Assembly: GCA_029565685.1 (NCBI GenBank)
Contig: JAKQNR010000007.1
Location: forward strand, 1 to 64,000
Direction of reading: 5' to 3'
DNA from: a bacterium
GTDB lineage: Bacteria > Zhuqueibacterota > Zhuqueibacteria > Residuimicrobiales > Residuimicrobiaceae
Length of the DNA: 64,000 nt
The translations under genes and the position numbers were made by a program. Below are positions 51,961 through 61,586 of this stretch, one piece after another. The notes beneath the pieces were generated by a model. That model was given only the letters and a program-made list of their open reading frames with translations, did not search any database and was not told where the DNA came from. Positions within the stretch are counted from its first letter, which is position 1; each line of letters opens with the position of its first letter.

Positions 51961-52714
51961 GCTGTCGACACCTTTCTCCTGCGCCAGGCCATGCTCGCCA
52001 GGTGCGCAAGGCGCCGGATTCAAAGGAGAGCCTGGTGCACAAAGGTTGCAGTTCTCCTCTCCTGTCAGCGGGAACGGTTGTTGCGGGCGCCCTCGAGATT
52101 GACCATGATCGGCCCTTCGAGCCCTTCGCTGGTAGTCATCGAGGAGCGCTGCAATGCGGTCTTAAAAGGGAGCGATGCGGTTGAAGGATTCCGCCCGCTG
52201 CCGATCGATCATTGCTCACTCCCCTGTCGCGGCTCAATGATGGAACTGCACCAATCTGAAGAAATGGCCATCGAGATTCGAGGCTTTATACATGATGGAT
52301 ACTATTCATGACATACTTCTTTCCGGAAGGTAGAGGCATTCACTACGGATTCACCACCTCTCAAACAATCTACTCAAGAGTATGTTGAATACCAATAAAA
52401 AAAGTGCCCGGCGACAGGGGGAAAATCATGACGAAAACCAGTAATGGCCTTTGACTCTAAACAAGACCTTTAAAGCTAATTTGCCGCAGAAAGCCCAGCT
52501 CTGCTTTGCGAATTAACAAAGCATAAAGCAGAGCGCGGCAACGCGCTTCAGCGCCTCGAACACCTGGAGAGCGATCGAAACCCTGACTGCTCTGCCTTTA
52601 GAACCAGCCCCCATTCCGCTGCTGAATATCCCCTGCTATTTCCTCTTGCTTTTATGCGCTGCTAATGATATCTTGTCCAATGCACCGGCCATCAACCATT
52701 CAAAAGAGGATCCA
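51961..52714. other. Intergenic region with a nested hairpin
   Basis: About 750 bp without a recognised gene. It includes the inverted repeat at 52499-52535. The promoter of the fucosidase locus should lie near its end, but no clear -35/-10 pair was found. Confidence 0.4.
52499..52535. repeat. Nested inverted repeat (hairpin)
   Basis: Ten-base arms GCTCTGCTTT and AAAGCAGAGC enclose 17 bases. These contain an alternative inner pair CTTTG/CAAAG, so two mutually exclusive stems can form. It lies about 180 bp upstream of the fucosidase gene. Confidence 0.5.
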
Positions 52715-54505
52715 ATGAGCATCTCTATTTTATGCGCAGTTTTATTTATCGGATTTGCCGCTGCGCTTCAATCCGAACCCATCACCCAGGACCAACGCAT
52801 GGAGTGGTGGCGCCGATCCCGGTTCGGCCTGTTCATCCATTGGGGTCTGTACGCTATCCCCGCAGGCATCTGGAAGGGCAGATCGATACCCGGCATCGGC
52901 GAATGGATCATGTACAGCGCCAAAATTCCGGTCGAAGAATATCGCAAGCTCGCGAAACAATTCAATCCGCAGAAATTCGACGCCAAGGCCTGGGTCGAGC
53001 TGGCCAAAACTGCGGGCATGAAATACATCACCATCACCTCCAAACATCACGACGGTTTTGCCCTGTACGGTTCCAAGGCCTCCTCGTACAACATCGTCGA
53101 TGCCACTCCGTTCAAACGAGACCCGATCAGAGAGCTGGCGGAAGAATGCCATAAGCAAGGCTTAAAAATTTGCTTTTACTATTCTCAGGTTCAGGACTGG
53201 AATGAACCGGGCGGTTACGGCAACACCTGGGATTTTCCCGTACAGGGGGATTTTCAAAAATACCTTGATGAAAAGGTCAAGCCGCAGCTTACCGAGCTGC
53301 TGACCGAGTACGGACCGATAGGCATGATCTGGTTTGATACGCCCTACAACATTACTGCAGAACAGGCGCAATCGCTCAAGGACCTGGTGCGCCGGTTGCA
53401 GCCGGCCTGCATCATCAGCGGCCGGCTCGGCGGCGGCGTAAAGACCGATTATATCTCCACCGGCGATAATGTGGTGCCCGGCTCCATGATCGCCACCGAC
53501 TGGGAGGTGCCGGCCACGCTGAACGACACCTGGGGATTCAAGGTGGAGGATCATTCGTGGAAGTCCCCTCGACAGCTGACCATCATCCTGTTCGACATTG
53601 TCGCCAAAGGCGGCAACTACTTGCTGAACGTAGGCCCCACAGCCGAAGGCGTGATCCCCGCCGAGTCGGTGGCCATTCTGCATAAAATGGGCGAATGGTT
53701 GTCGGTGAACGGAGAAAGCATCTATGGAACCGAAGCAAGCCCGTTTCAACGCGAATTCAGCTGGGGCAACCTCACCCGCAAGGGCGACAAACTCTATTTG
53801 GGCTTCTATCAATGGCCTGCCGGCGAATTTTATCTCGAAGGGCTGTTGACGCGGGTGGAAAAAGCCTGGCTGCTGGCGGATCCCGATCAAAAAGGGCTGG
53901 CTTTTCAGCAGACTCTGGATCCGAGCGCCGGAAGGCCGCGGCTCTCCCTTCATCTGCCTCAGCAGGGGCCGGACGAAGCGGTTTCTGTTGTAGTGCTGCA
54001 GTTGACCGGAGAACCGATGGTGCAGCAGGGCTTGTTCCAGAGCGGCGACGGCAGTGTGCTTTTGCCCGGGGTTCTGGGAAAAATCAGCCGGGCCGGCGAA
54101 GAGGCTCAACTGAATTTTGGCTCCCGCACCGGCGGTTCGGACGGCTGGCTGGATCCCGCCATTGCCATCGACTGGGATTTCCATCTGGAAAAACCCGGCC
54201 GCTATCGGGTGGACATCATCACCATGGAGACCGGGCAGCATGGCGACCCGGCCTGGGTGGGCGGTCACACCTTCGAGATTCACAGCGCCGCCAGCCTGCA
54301 GGGTGTGATTCGAGCGGACGAAAGAGAGTACAGCCCACGCGCGCATTATTGGCATCGCATACACACCCACGCAGGCTGCCTCACCTACAACCGTCCGGGC
54401 AGCCAGCACCTGCGGCTGCAACCGCTGTCCATCAATCCAGAACAAAAACCGGACGGTCAACCCGGCTTCACCTTTAAGGAAATCATATTGACACCCGAAG
54501 ACTGA
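52715..54505 (+). CDS. Alpha-L-fucosidase (GH29)
   Basis: This 596-residue protein is read from the ATG at 52715 (GAGGA upstream) and has a signal peptide (MSISILCAVLFIGFAAALQS). GH29 motifs are FGLFIHWGLYAIPAG (38-52), YITITSKHHDGFALY (104-118) and the nucleophile Asp208 in GMIWFDTP; the acid/base residue is not conserved in the family and was not assigned. The usual NYLLNVGP motif follows. Residues ~370-596 add a beta-sandwich domain often seen at the C-terminus of GH29 proteins. It removes fucose from glycans outside the cytoplasm. It heads a plus-strand run of polysaccharide-related genes. Confidence 0.9.
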   Translation: MSISILCAVLFIGFAAALQSEPITQDQRMEWWRRSRFGLFIHWGLYAIPAGIWKGRSIPGIGEWIMYSAKIPVEEYRKLAKQFNPQKFDAKAWVELAKTAGMKYITITSKHHDGFALYGSKASSYNIVDATPFKRDPIRELAEECHKQGLKICFYYSQVQDWNEPGGYGNTWDFPVQGDFQKYLDEKVKPQLTELLTEYGPIGMIWFDTPYNITAEQAQSLKDLVRRLQPACIISGRLGGGVKTDYISTGDNVVPGSMIATDWEVPATLNDTWGFKVEDHSWKSPRQLTIILFDIVAKGGNYLLNVGPTAEGVIPAESVAILHKMGEWLSVNGESIYGTEASPFQREFSWGNLTRKGDKLYLGFYQWPAGEFYLEGLLTRVEKAWLLADPDQKGLAFQQTLDPSAGRPRLSLHLPQQGPDEAVSVVVLQLTGEPMVQQGLFQSGDGSVLLPGVLGKISRAGEEAQLNFGSRTGGSDGWLDPAIAIDWDFHLEKPGRYRVDIITMETGQHGDPAWVGGHTFEIHSAASLQGVIRADEREYSPRAHYWHRIHTHAGCLTYNRPGSQHLRLQPLSINPEQKPDGQPGFTFKEIILTPED

Positions 54506-54601
54506 GGCCGCAAGGGCTGAAACCAAAAAAGTGAAACCAGCGCCGGCTGAGCCGGACAAAAGTGTCACGACCGATGGGGGCCAAGCGAAGGAGGACCTGG
54601 C

Positions 54602-56407
54602 ATGAAGTCACGTGAACGGCTTGCACGACGAATGGTTGCCGGCACAGCATGGTTGCTGTTGTTTTGCAGTTGCCGGTCACAGAAACCGGGGTCGGTTGAT
54701 CAGGGGGCGCATTATCTCGCCGACTCGAATCCCGAACGCGTCAAAACTATTTTGTTCGCCACTATCGCTCCGGATTTCCTCTACGAACGGGCGGATTTTT
54801 TCGCCCAAAACGGCATACATGGCTTTATGATGGCGCATATCATGGCCAGCTGGCAGGATGATATCTGGAAACAGCCCACGGCCTACACCCCGCATGCGCC
54901 GGCCGGAAGAGTCGTCGGCGAAGCCAATCCCCTGCTGCGGAAATGCCGGCGGACCAACCAACGTTGCCGTGAGCTGGGGATCGAATACAACAGCGTCAAG
55001 GTCGCGTTTTATAAAAACCTGCCGGACTGGTTCGATGACGCGGCCTGGCGCGCATTGTGCGAAAATTTCCACCAGTGCGCTGTTTTCAGCCGCTTGGCCC
55101 AATTCAGCGGCATCACCCTGGATATCGAATACATCGCCGAAATGTACCATCTGGATTATCCGGCTTATCAGGTCGCCGGCTATCCGCGCGATCGCCTCCG
55201 CAGCCAAGCGCAGCAGCGCGGCCAAGAACTGATGGCGGCCATGATCAAAGGATTTCCGGACATGATTTTTTGGCTTTTGCCCGAATGCATGACCATGTAC
55301 GGCCCCCTGGCTTCGGATCTGTTCAGCGGCATGGTCAGCGCTCTGGCGGAAAAGGATTCTCCCGGCGGCATCCACGTGTGCAGCGAAGGCACCTATACCG
55401 CCACCAAACCGCGGGCCCTGTTCGGCTTGGTTTATAAAACAGATATCAAGTCGCAGCAGGTTCTGGCTGCGTCGGCAGATCAACAGGCTTTAGAGTATTG
55501 GCGACGGCGCGGCTCCATCAGCCCCGGCCTCTGGCCTCTGGGGTATTATCGAGAGATTCTGGACGCGGCAGGAAACCGGATCGGTTATGCCGGCAAAAAA
55601 GAAAAATTCGGCGACCGCATCATCGGCTCCTATGCGGATAAAAGCGAAAACTATAGCGCTGCGGAATTCCAGCGTCAATATGCGGCCGGTCGGCTGTTGG
55701 CCCGCCGGTTTGTCTGGATCTATTGTCATGGCCAGGTGTTCTGGCAGCTGAGCAAAGAAGAGATGATCCGCTTTCACGCCAGCGCCGGCGATACCCTGCC
55801 GGTGGTGGACAATCTTCAGGACTATCTTGACGTATTGCGTTATCCAAAGATTTTGCAGGACTCGTCCTTTGCGAACGGCAGCCGGCTGGTACGCGAACAT
55901 CAGGGGCTCAACTACTTCACCGGTTTCGCGCCTTACTGGCGCCACCTGGGACCGTTCGCTTTTGACCAGAAAAATTTCTCCATGCCCATGGCGCCGGAAA
56001 AAACAATCGATCTCCAGGCCGAGTACACCACCCTGTCCGGTCAAGGCTGCTGGCAGAAAACGCCGGTTGACTCTTCCGGCTATGTCGACCTGGCTAGCCT
56101 GTACGGCAACCAAAAGATGCCCCTCGCCTACAGCCTCGCCTGGGTGGCAAGTGCGAAAAAACAGCCGGTGCAGCTGGGCTTCGGCTGCAACGATTGCGCG
56201 ACCGTGTTTGTCAACGGAAAATCGGTTTTTCATTTCGACGGGTCGCGCAACGCCGTGATCGATGAGGACATCATCGCCGTCACCCTGCCCGCCGGCCGCT
56301 CGCAAATCCTGGTCAAGTGCGGCGACCGGGGCGGCTCTCACTGGGGTTTCTATCTGCGCATTCTGGAGCAGGCTGAAAAAAACAAAGTGCGCTGGGTGGA
56401 GCCTTGA
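54602..56407 (+). CDS. Secreted lipoprotein of unknown function, TIM-barrel-like with C-terminal beta domain
   Basis: This 601-residue protein has GGAGGA before its ATG and a lipoprotein signal (AWLLLFCSC, Cys about 22-24). The N-terminal two thirds has TIM-barrel-like alternation (ERVKTILFATIAPDFLYERADFFAQNGIHGFMM summarised: beta strand then helix at 45-75; ITLDIEYIAEMYHLDYP about 170-186; FWLLPECMTMYG about 222-233; FVWIYCHGQVFWQLS about 373-387). Acidic residues in ITLDIEY and LPEC could be catalytic. Residues ~490-600 form a jelly roll (QLGFGCNDCATVFVNGKSVFHF). It looks like an uncharacterised glycoside hydrolase; I do not recognise the family. Confidence 0.7.
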   Translation: MKSRERLARRMVAGTAWLLLFCSCRSQKPGSVDQGAHYLADSNPERVKTILFATIAPDFLYERADFFAQNGIHGFMMAHIMASWQDDIWKQPTAYTPHAPAGRVVGEANPLLRKCRRTNQRCRELGIEYNSVKVAFYKNLPDWFDDAAWRALCENFHQCAVFSRLAQFSGITLDIEYIAEMYHLDYPAYQVAGYPRDRLRSQAQQRGQELMAAMIKGFPDMIFWLLPECMTMYGPLASDLFSGMVSALAEKDSPGGIHVCSEGTYTATKPRALFGLVYKTDIKSQQVLAASADQQALEYWRRRGSISPGLWPLGYYREILDAAGNRIGYAGKKEKFGDRIIGSYADKSENYSAAEFQRQYAAGRLLARRFVWIYCHGQVFWQLSKEEMIRFHASAGDTLPVVDNLQDYLDVLRYPKILQDSSFANGSRLVREHQGLNYFTGFAPYWRHLGPFAFDQKNFSMPMAPEKTIDLQAEYTTLSGQGCWQKTPVDSSGYVDLASLYGNQKMPLAYSLAWVASAKKQPVQLGFGCNDCATVFVNGKSVFHFDGSRNAVIDEDIIAVTLPAGRSQILVKCGDRGGSHWGFYLRILEQAEKNKVRWVEP

Positions 56408-56467
56408 CCGCTGGATGAGCGGCCAAGCCCATTTTTCCAGACGTATCATCATTGTGGAGCTGTCATC

Positions 56468-58870
56468 ATGAAAACAAAGTCCCTTCTTTTGCTTTTTTGC
56501 TTGTGTTCTGCTTCCCAACCTCAATCATCGCTGCAAGGCTTTGTCCCTGTTCCGGGCGGCGCCTTTCAACGGGGAGATGTCGTCACTGAAAGCGAAAGGC
56601 CGCTGGTCCGCGTCGACGCCTTTGAAATGCTCGACCATCCGGTCACCAACGCCGAGTATAAATGTTTTATCGATGCAACCGGTTTTCCGCCGCCGCTGCA
56701 TTGGATCGACGGTCGAATTCCAGCCGGCAAAGAGGAGTATCCGGTGATTTTCGTCAATCGCCACGATGTGGATGCGTACCTGCAATGGTTGACACAAACC
56801 GACGGCCGCATATATCGGCTGCCCACCTTCATCGAATTCGAATACGCCTCGCGCGGCGGACAGACGGATAAAAAATATCCCTGGGGCGATGACGATCCAT
56901 CTGGCCGAGCCAATTATGACGCCAAGAACGATCGGCCCTTTGATCAGTGGCAGAAATATCTGCGGCCGGCCAAAGAGGGCAAACCCAACGGATACCGCCT
57001 CTACGGCATGGCCGGCAATGTCTGGCACCTCACCGTCAATCTCCTGGATCCGGCGACTACGCCGTTCAAATATCGCATCACCAATGTGCCGACGCTGGAG
57101 GGCAGCCGCATGGGTGGGTCCTGGGCGCGCAGCGCCGACTATCTGCGCTGCGGCAACCGCTCAGAGCTCTCCTCCGCCATCCGCCATCCCGATATCGGCT
57201 TTCGGCCCATTCGCCAGCCGGCGGGCGCTGACTGGCGGGAACAGCCGCGCCGCCTCTGCTGCCAATCCATCGGCAACGGCCGCGTGTTTCTCAGCTGGGC
57301 GTTGTTGCCGGAGGACAAACCAGGCCAGCGCTACAATCTCTACCGCGCCTCTTCGCGCAATCACAGCGGATTCCTGGTCAATCAAAAGCCGGCGGACTAT
57401 ACTTCGTTCATCGATGAAAACCTGACGGCTGGAAAAAGAGTTCACTATTATGTCCGCACCGTGGATGCCAACGGCCGCGAAGGCCGACGATCCGAATGGG
57501 CAAGCGCGACAGTCCGCAGCCAAGCTGATTCCGCGTTGGTCACCTTCAGCCCCATCACCAGCCACGACGGCCTGACGCCGATCTTCGGCGATCTGGATGG
57601 AGACCGAGCCATGGACTGTGTGATCCGGTTGCAGAACGGAAACGAGGAAGAGTCGCAGGATCCCGGTATACCGGTACAGCTGGAGGCGTTCACCTCCTTC
57701 GGCCGCTCGCTGTGGCGCAAGGACATCTGTTATCATGATCATTGTTACGGCAGCGCCAACAACGTGCCGTTCAATGTCTGGGACATGGATGGCGACGGCA
57801 AAGCGGAAATCATCACCCGTCTGCAGATCGGCGATTCGGTGTTCGTCGCCATTCTGGAGGGCATGAGCGGCCGTGTGCTGGCGAAAACCGCCTGGCCGGA
57901 CATGGCCACGGATTTCCAGCGTTCGTCCACCCGCATCCATCTCTCTGTGGCCTATCTCGACGGCGTACATCCGGCGGTAGTCACGCAGACCGGTTTGTAT
58001 GAGAACGAGGTCTTTGTCGCCTTTGATGCGAAATTGAAAAAGCTGTGGCAGTTCAACAGCTTTGCCGAAACCAACGGCAGCGGAGCGCACAGCATCGAAG
58101 TGGCGGATGTGGACGGCGACGGAAAAATGGAGGTGTTTGACGGCACCACCTGCCTCAACCATGACGGCACCCTGCGCTGGTCCATCTACCGCCAGCACCC
58201 GGATAAAGTGGCTGTTCACGATTTTCTGCCGGACCGGCCCGGGCTGGAGGTCTTTTTTCTCGTCGAGTCCAATGCGCACGCCGGCGCCTATATGGTGGAC
58301 GCCTCATCGGGAAAAATCATCTGGAAGGTCAACCGGGAGGACGATCCGCGCTGGACCCACGGCCATTACGGCTGGAACGCGGATATCTGGGACGGCGCCA
58401 AAGGCATCGAATGCATTGTCACACGATCCGGCCATTGGGACCAAAACCTGGTGCTGTACGCTGCGGACGGTAGATTGCTCCAGGAGCCCTTTCCCAACGG
58501 CTACCAGCCGGTGGAATGGAACGGCGACCCGGTCCGCGAGCTGCTGTTCGACAACGGCCGGCGTATCGGCCGGTTCAATGGCGTCACCGTGGACCTGATC
58601 TCTGGACAACAGCCCAATCCCATCCCTCGCAGCAGCCTGGTGATGCAGATGGACCTGTACGGAGATTTCCGCGATGAGCTGGTGGTAAAGGCCAAGGCCC
58701 GGAACGGCGCGCCGGTGCTCTGCGTGGTCACAGCCGTCACCGTGCTGCCCAGAGCGATGGTCTCGCCGCTGAACGACCTCAACTACCGTCTGTGGATCGG
58801 CCGCAATATGGGCGGAGGGTATCAGACGTTTTATGACCGGACCGGCATCACGCCTGGCGAAAAGCGCTGA
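56468..58870 (+). CDS. FGE-sulfatase-type (SUMF1-like) domain fused to a PL11-like rhamnogalacturonan lyase
   Basis: This 800-residue protein has GGAG 8 bases before its ATG and a signal peptide. Residues ~24-252 are an FGE/SUMF1-like domain: VPGGAFQRGD, HPVTNAEY, RLPTFIEFEYASRGG, GMAGNVWHL and GGSWARSADYLRCGNRSE to DIGFRPIR. Residues ~258-800 match family 11 rhamnogalacturonan lyases (YesW/YesX): a fibronectin-like start, GDLDGDRAMD, VWDMDGDGKAEII, EVADVDGDGKMEVFDGT and QMDLYGDFRDELVV. The propeller holds several DxDGD calcium sites. It cuts the rhamnogalacturonan I backbone. The FGE-like half probably acts as a binding or structural module (inference). Confidence 0.85.
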   Translation: MKTKSLLLLFCLCSASQPQSSLQGFVPVPGGAFQRGDVVTESERPLVRVDAFEMLDHPVTNAEYKCFIDATGFPPPLHWIDGRIPAGKEEYPVIFVNRHDVDAYLQWLTQTDGRIYRLPTFIEFEYASRGGQTDKKYPWGDDDPSGRANYDAKNDRPFDQWQKYLRPAKEGKPNGYRLYGMAGNVWHLTVNLLDPATTPFKYRITNVPTLEGSRMGGSWARSADYLRCGNRSELSSAIRHPDIGFRPIRQPAGADWREQPRRLCCQSIGNGRVFLSWALLPEDKPGQRYNLYRASSRNHSGFLVNQKPADYTSFIDENLTAGKRVHYYVRTVDANGREGRRSEWASATVRSQADSALVTFSPITSHDGLTPIFGDLDGDRAMDCVIRLQNGNEEESQDPGIPVQLEAFTSFGRSLWRKDICYHDHCYGSANNVPFNVWDMDGDGKAEIITRLQIGDSVFVAILEGMSGRVLAKTAWPDMATDFQRSSTRIHLSVAYLDGVHPAVVTQTGLYENEVFVAFDAKLKKLWQFNSFAETNGSGAHSIEVADVDGDGKMEVFDGTTCLNHDGTLRWSIYRQHPDKVAVHDFLPDRPGLEVFFLVESNAHAGAYMVDASSGKIIWKVNREDDPRWTHGHYGWNADIWDGAKGIECIVTRSGHWDQNLVLYAADGRLLQEPFPNGYQPVEWNGDPVRELLFDNGRRIGRFNGVTVDLISGQQPNPIPRSSLVMQMDLYGDFRDELVVKAKARNGAPVLCVVTAVTVLPRAMVSPLNDLNYRLWIGRNMGGGYQTFYDRTGITPGEKR

Positions 58871-58906
58871 CCGTGCAGCTCACCTGCAGCGCCTCTAATC
58901 ACCGCA

Positions 58907-58923
58907 GCCGCCGATCGGGCGGC
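58907..58923 (+). terminator. GC-rich hairpin after the lyase gene
   Basis: GCCGCC and GGCGGC are separated by 5 bases and extended by outer CCGC/GCGG pairs. There is no T run, so it is a weak terminator candidate. Confidence 0.4.
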
Positions 58924-58942
58924 GGCCGCGGTCGAATAGTGC

Positions 58943-58969
58943 TTGATTCTTTCCAGCTTGATGTATAAA
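58943..58969 (+). promoter_or_regulatory. Candidate promoter of the small secreted protein gene
   Basis: TTGATT and TATAAA lie 15 bases apart, about 65 bp before the start at 59034. The spacing is short, so this is tentative. Confidence 0.35.
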
Positions 58970-59033
58970 TTATCCCTGAAAGGTCAATGGTAGACTGAAA
59001 AACACGTACACTCGTCAGTCCTTTGGAGGAACC

Positions 59034-59432
59034 ATGAAAAAACCCGCTGTTTTAACTGTTCTGCTCCTCATGTTCACACTGTCGCTGGCCTTTGCCAAGG
59101 TCGAGCTGAAATCCGCCCAGATCAAGCCCACCTCCGCAGCGCCGGGCGATACCGTTTGCGTGCGCGTCGAATTTACCGGAGAACCGGATGCGGTCAAGAG
59201 CGTGGTCATCACGGTCCGCGAATATCCTTACGACGCACCTAAATTCAGGCTGAAAAAAGCGGCAAACCAGAGCGTCTGGACGTTAAAAACAACTGTTCCG
59301 TGGGATGCGCCCATTCAATCCTTTCACCTGGATATCAGCGCCATCGATAAAAACGACATCGAGGTCATCACTTCCGGCTTTGAGAACAATGAAACCGGCA
59401 AAGCCGGAAGCCTCACCTTTGAAGTGAAATAA
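59034..59432 (+). CDS. Small secreted Ig-like protein, unknown function
   Basis: This 132-residue protein has GGAGGA before its ATG and a signal peptide (MKKPAVLTVLLLMFTLSLAFA). The mature part has PTSAAPGDTVCVRVEF, SVVITVREYP, VWTLKTTVPWDAP and SFHLDISAID strands, the pattern of a single immunoglobulin-like beta-sandwich. It has its own terminator. I do not recognise a named family. An envelope or binding role is the most that can be said. Confidence 0.75.
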   Translation: MKKPAVLTVLLLMFTLSLAFAKVELKSAQIKPTSAAPGDTVCVRVEFTGEPDAVKSVVITVREYPYDAPKFRLKKAANQSVWTLKTTVPWDAPIQSFHLDISAIDKNDIEVITSGFENNETGKAGSLTFEVK

Positions 59433-59444
59433 TCAATAGACAAC

Positions 59445-59499
59445 AAAACGCCGGCCGACGCAAGCGGTCCCATCAACCCGCTTCTTCCGCCGGCGTTTT
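59445..59499 (+). terminator. Long-loop hairpin terminator
   Basis: Eleven-base arms AAAACGCCGGC and GCCGGCGTTTT are separated by about 33 bases, with a T-rich tail (GTTTTCTTT). It follows the small secreted protein gene and ends two bases before the leftmost start of the kinase frame. Confidence 0.75.
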
Positions 59500-59501
59500 C
59501 T

Positions 59502-61586
59502 TTGCGACCCAAGTCCAATCAGGAGCCTGGTCTGAACGTTTTTCGAGAAAATCCCGCTTCCGCCCCCCCTCTGCCGTCGAGTCGCTTGCTCCTGCGTTTT
59601 AACGCTCGCCTGCTGATCGCACTGACTATCATCTTCAGCCTCCTCCTGACCCTGTATGCCCTCTGGGACATCCGTCGGACCCGGCAAGAGTTCTCCGGCC
59701 TGTTGCAGAACCAGGCGATCAGCCTGCTCTCGCTTGCCCATAAAGGGCTTTCTGATGCAGCCCAATCGCTGGACTATCTGCAAAGCCAACTAGCCGAGCG
59801 TCTGCTGGACAACGCCCGGCTGCTGGAACAGCTGGATCGCCAAAGCCGGTTGACGCCGGCCCTGCTGACCCAGCTGGCAGAACAAAACCATCTCTTTCGG
59901 GTTCAGGTGTTCGATGGCCAGGGCCGGCTGGTGATGACCAATGGAACCGGCGAGCAACACGGAGCTGGACCCGGACCAGGCCCTCGTGTTCAGCTGCAAC
60001 CGATATTGAAAGGCGAAGAACAGGAACTGGTGCTGGGTTTCCGCCAAGGCCGCTTTGGCAGCGGACAACGGTTCGCGGTGGCCAGAAAAAGAAGCCGGGG
60101 CGGCGTAATCACCGTCAACGCCGATGCGGAGGAGATGCTGCACTTTCGCCGCACCATGGGCGCCGGCAGCTTTATGCGCACCATGAAAGAAATTCCGGAT
60201 GTGCGCTATATGGTGCTGCAAGACAGTGTGCAAATCCTTCTGGCCTCCGAAGGGGTCCACGCCATGAACAGCATCCCCTCCGATCCTTTTCTGCTCGCTG
60301 CGCTTGCCGACAGCCAACCACATTTCCGCTTCAGCGAATATGAAAATGAGCGCATCGCTGAAATCGTCCAGACCATCGAAATGGATCCCTTTGATCGAGG
60401 GTTGCTGCGCATCGGTCTGAGCACCAGTCACCTGGCTGCAGCGGAAACAAACGCCCTCCGCCGCGTGCTGCTGCAGTCGCTGCTTTTTGTCTTTGTCAGT
60501 GTGGCCTTGACCCATTTTATCATCAGTCTGCAGAACTATCGCACGCTGCAACAGGCCTACCGTCGCATCGAAGGGCACACCGGCAGCATTCTCGCCCATC
60601 TGCACGAGGCGGTGGTGGCTCTGGATGCGAACGCACGGGTGACCGTGTTCAACGTCTCTGCAGAAAAACTTTTCAACCTGCGGCCGGACCAAGTGATCGG
60701 CAGACCCTGTCCCGCTCATATCGACGTATGCGGCTGGTTGACGCAGGCGCTCGAGTCTGGAAAGGATCTGGTAGATCAACAGGGAACTATCACGGTGGAG
60801 GAGAAACAGTTGGTGATTCATGGCGATATCACCGTGCTGCGCGACGGACAAGGCCGCATCGACACGGTGTTCGCCGTGATGCGCGATATGACACAACAGC
60901 AGCGTCTGGCCGACCAAATCAAACGACAGGAACAGCTCACCGCCATGGGGCATTTGGCCTCGGGGGTAGCGCACGAGATCCGCAATCCACTCAACGCCGT
61001 CAGCATGATCGCGCAGCGGCTGGGGCTGGAATTTTCACCGAAAGAGGATGCTGAGGAGTACCATCGCCTGACGCAGACCGTTGTTTCTGAAAGCCGGCGC
61101 ATCAACGACATTATCCAGCAGTTCTTGACCTTTGCCAAACCTGCGCCGTTGAACCGGAACAAGTGCCGCGGGGATGAGATCCTTCATCACGTCGCAGGTC
61201 TGATCAGGCCCGCAGCGGAGGCCAAAGGGATCAAAGTGACGGTCCATGCGCAGACCGTACAAGAGATCGAGATCGATCGGGACAAAATGGAACAGGCGCT
61301 GCTCAATCTAGCGCAGAACAGCGTGGACGCCTGTTCCAGCGGCGATGAGATTCAGCTGGAGTGCCGCCCCATGGGCGACAAGGTCCACTTCATCGTTCGC
61401 GATAACGGTCCGGGCATTCAGCAAGCAGACCTGGGGAAAATCTTTCACCTCTATTACACCACTCGAGAAAAAGGAACCGGCATCGGATTGAGCATCGTCC
61501 AGCAGATCGTCAACCAGCACGACGGACTCATCACCGTCAACAGCAGCCCGGGGCAGGGCGCCACTTTCACTATTGAATTGGGTTGA
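59502..61586 (+). CDS. Membrane PAS sensor histidine kinase
   Basis: This protein has up to 694 residues. Helix 1 is at about 37-60 (LLIALTIIFSLLLTLYALW) and helix 2 at about 320-345, with an extracytoplasmic sensor between them. A PAS domain follows (about 355-470, ILAHLHEAVVALDANARVTVFN). HisKA has GHLASGVAHEIRNPLNAV, with the phospho-His in HEIRNP. HATPase_c has NLAQNSVDAC, DNGPGI and GTGIGLSIV. The kinase is NtrB/ZraS-like. The TTG at 59502 follows the terminator directly and has no ribosome site; a CTG at 59532 has CAGGAG six bases upstream and may be the real start. No response regulator gene is adjacent. Confidence 0.88.
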   Translation: MRPKSNQEPGLNVFRENPASAPPLPSSRLLLRFNARLLIALTIIFSLLLTLYALWDIRRTRQEFSGLLQNQAISLLSLAHKGLSDAAQSLDYLQSQLAERLLDNARLLEQLDRQSRLTPALLTQLAEQNHLFRVQVFDGQGRLVMTNGTGEQHGAGPGPGPRVQLQPILKGEEQELVLGFRQGRFGSGQRFAVARKRSRGGVITVNADAEEMLHFRRTMGAGSFMRTMKEIPDVRYMVLQDSVQILLASEGVHAMNSIPSDPFLLAALADSQPHFRFSEYENERIAEIVQTIEMDPFDRGLLRIGLSTSHLAAAETNALRRVLLQSLLFVFVSVALTHFIISLQNYRTLQQAYRRIEGHTGSILAHLHEAVVALDANARVTVFNVSAEKLFNLRPDQVIGRPCPAHIDVCGWLTQALESGKDLVDQQGTITVEEKQLVIHGDITVLRDGQGRIDTVFAVMRDMTQQQRLADQIKRQEQLTAMGHLASGVAHEIRNPLNAVSMIAQRLGLEFSPKEDAEEYHRLTQTVVSESRRINDIIQQFLTFAKPAPLNRNKCRGDEILHHVAGLIRPAAEAKGIKVTVHAQTVQEIEIDRDKMEQALLNLAQNSVDACSSGDEIQLECRPMGDKVHFIVRDNGPGIQQADLGKIFHLYYTTREKGTGIGLSIVQQIVNQHDGLITVNSSPGQGATFTIELG

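Noticed and set aside
53162..54568. Minus-strand open frame of 468 codons opposite the fucosidase
   Set aside because: The sense strand encodes a full GH29 enzyme; the antisense frame lacks any motif.
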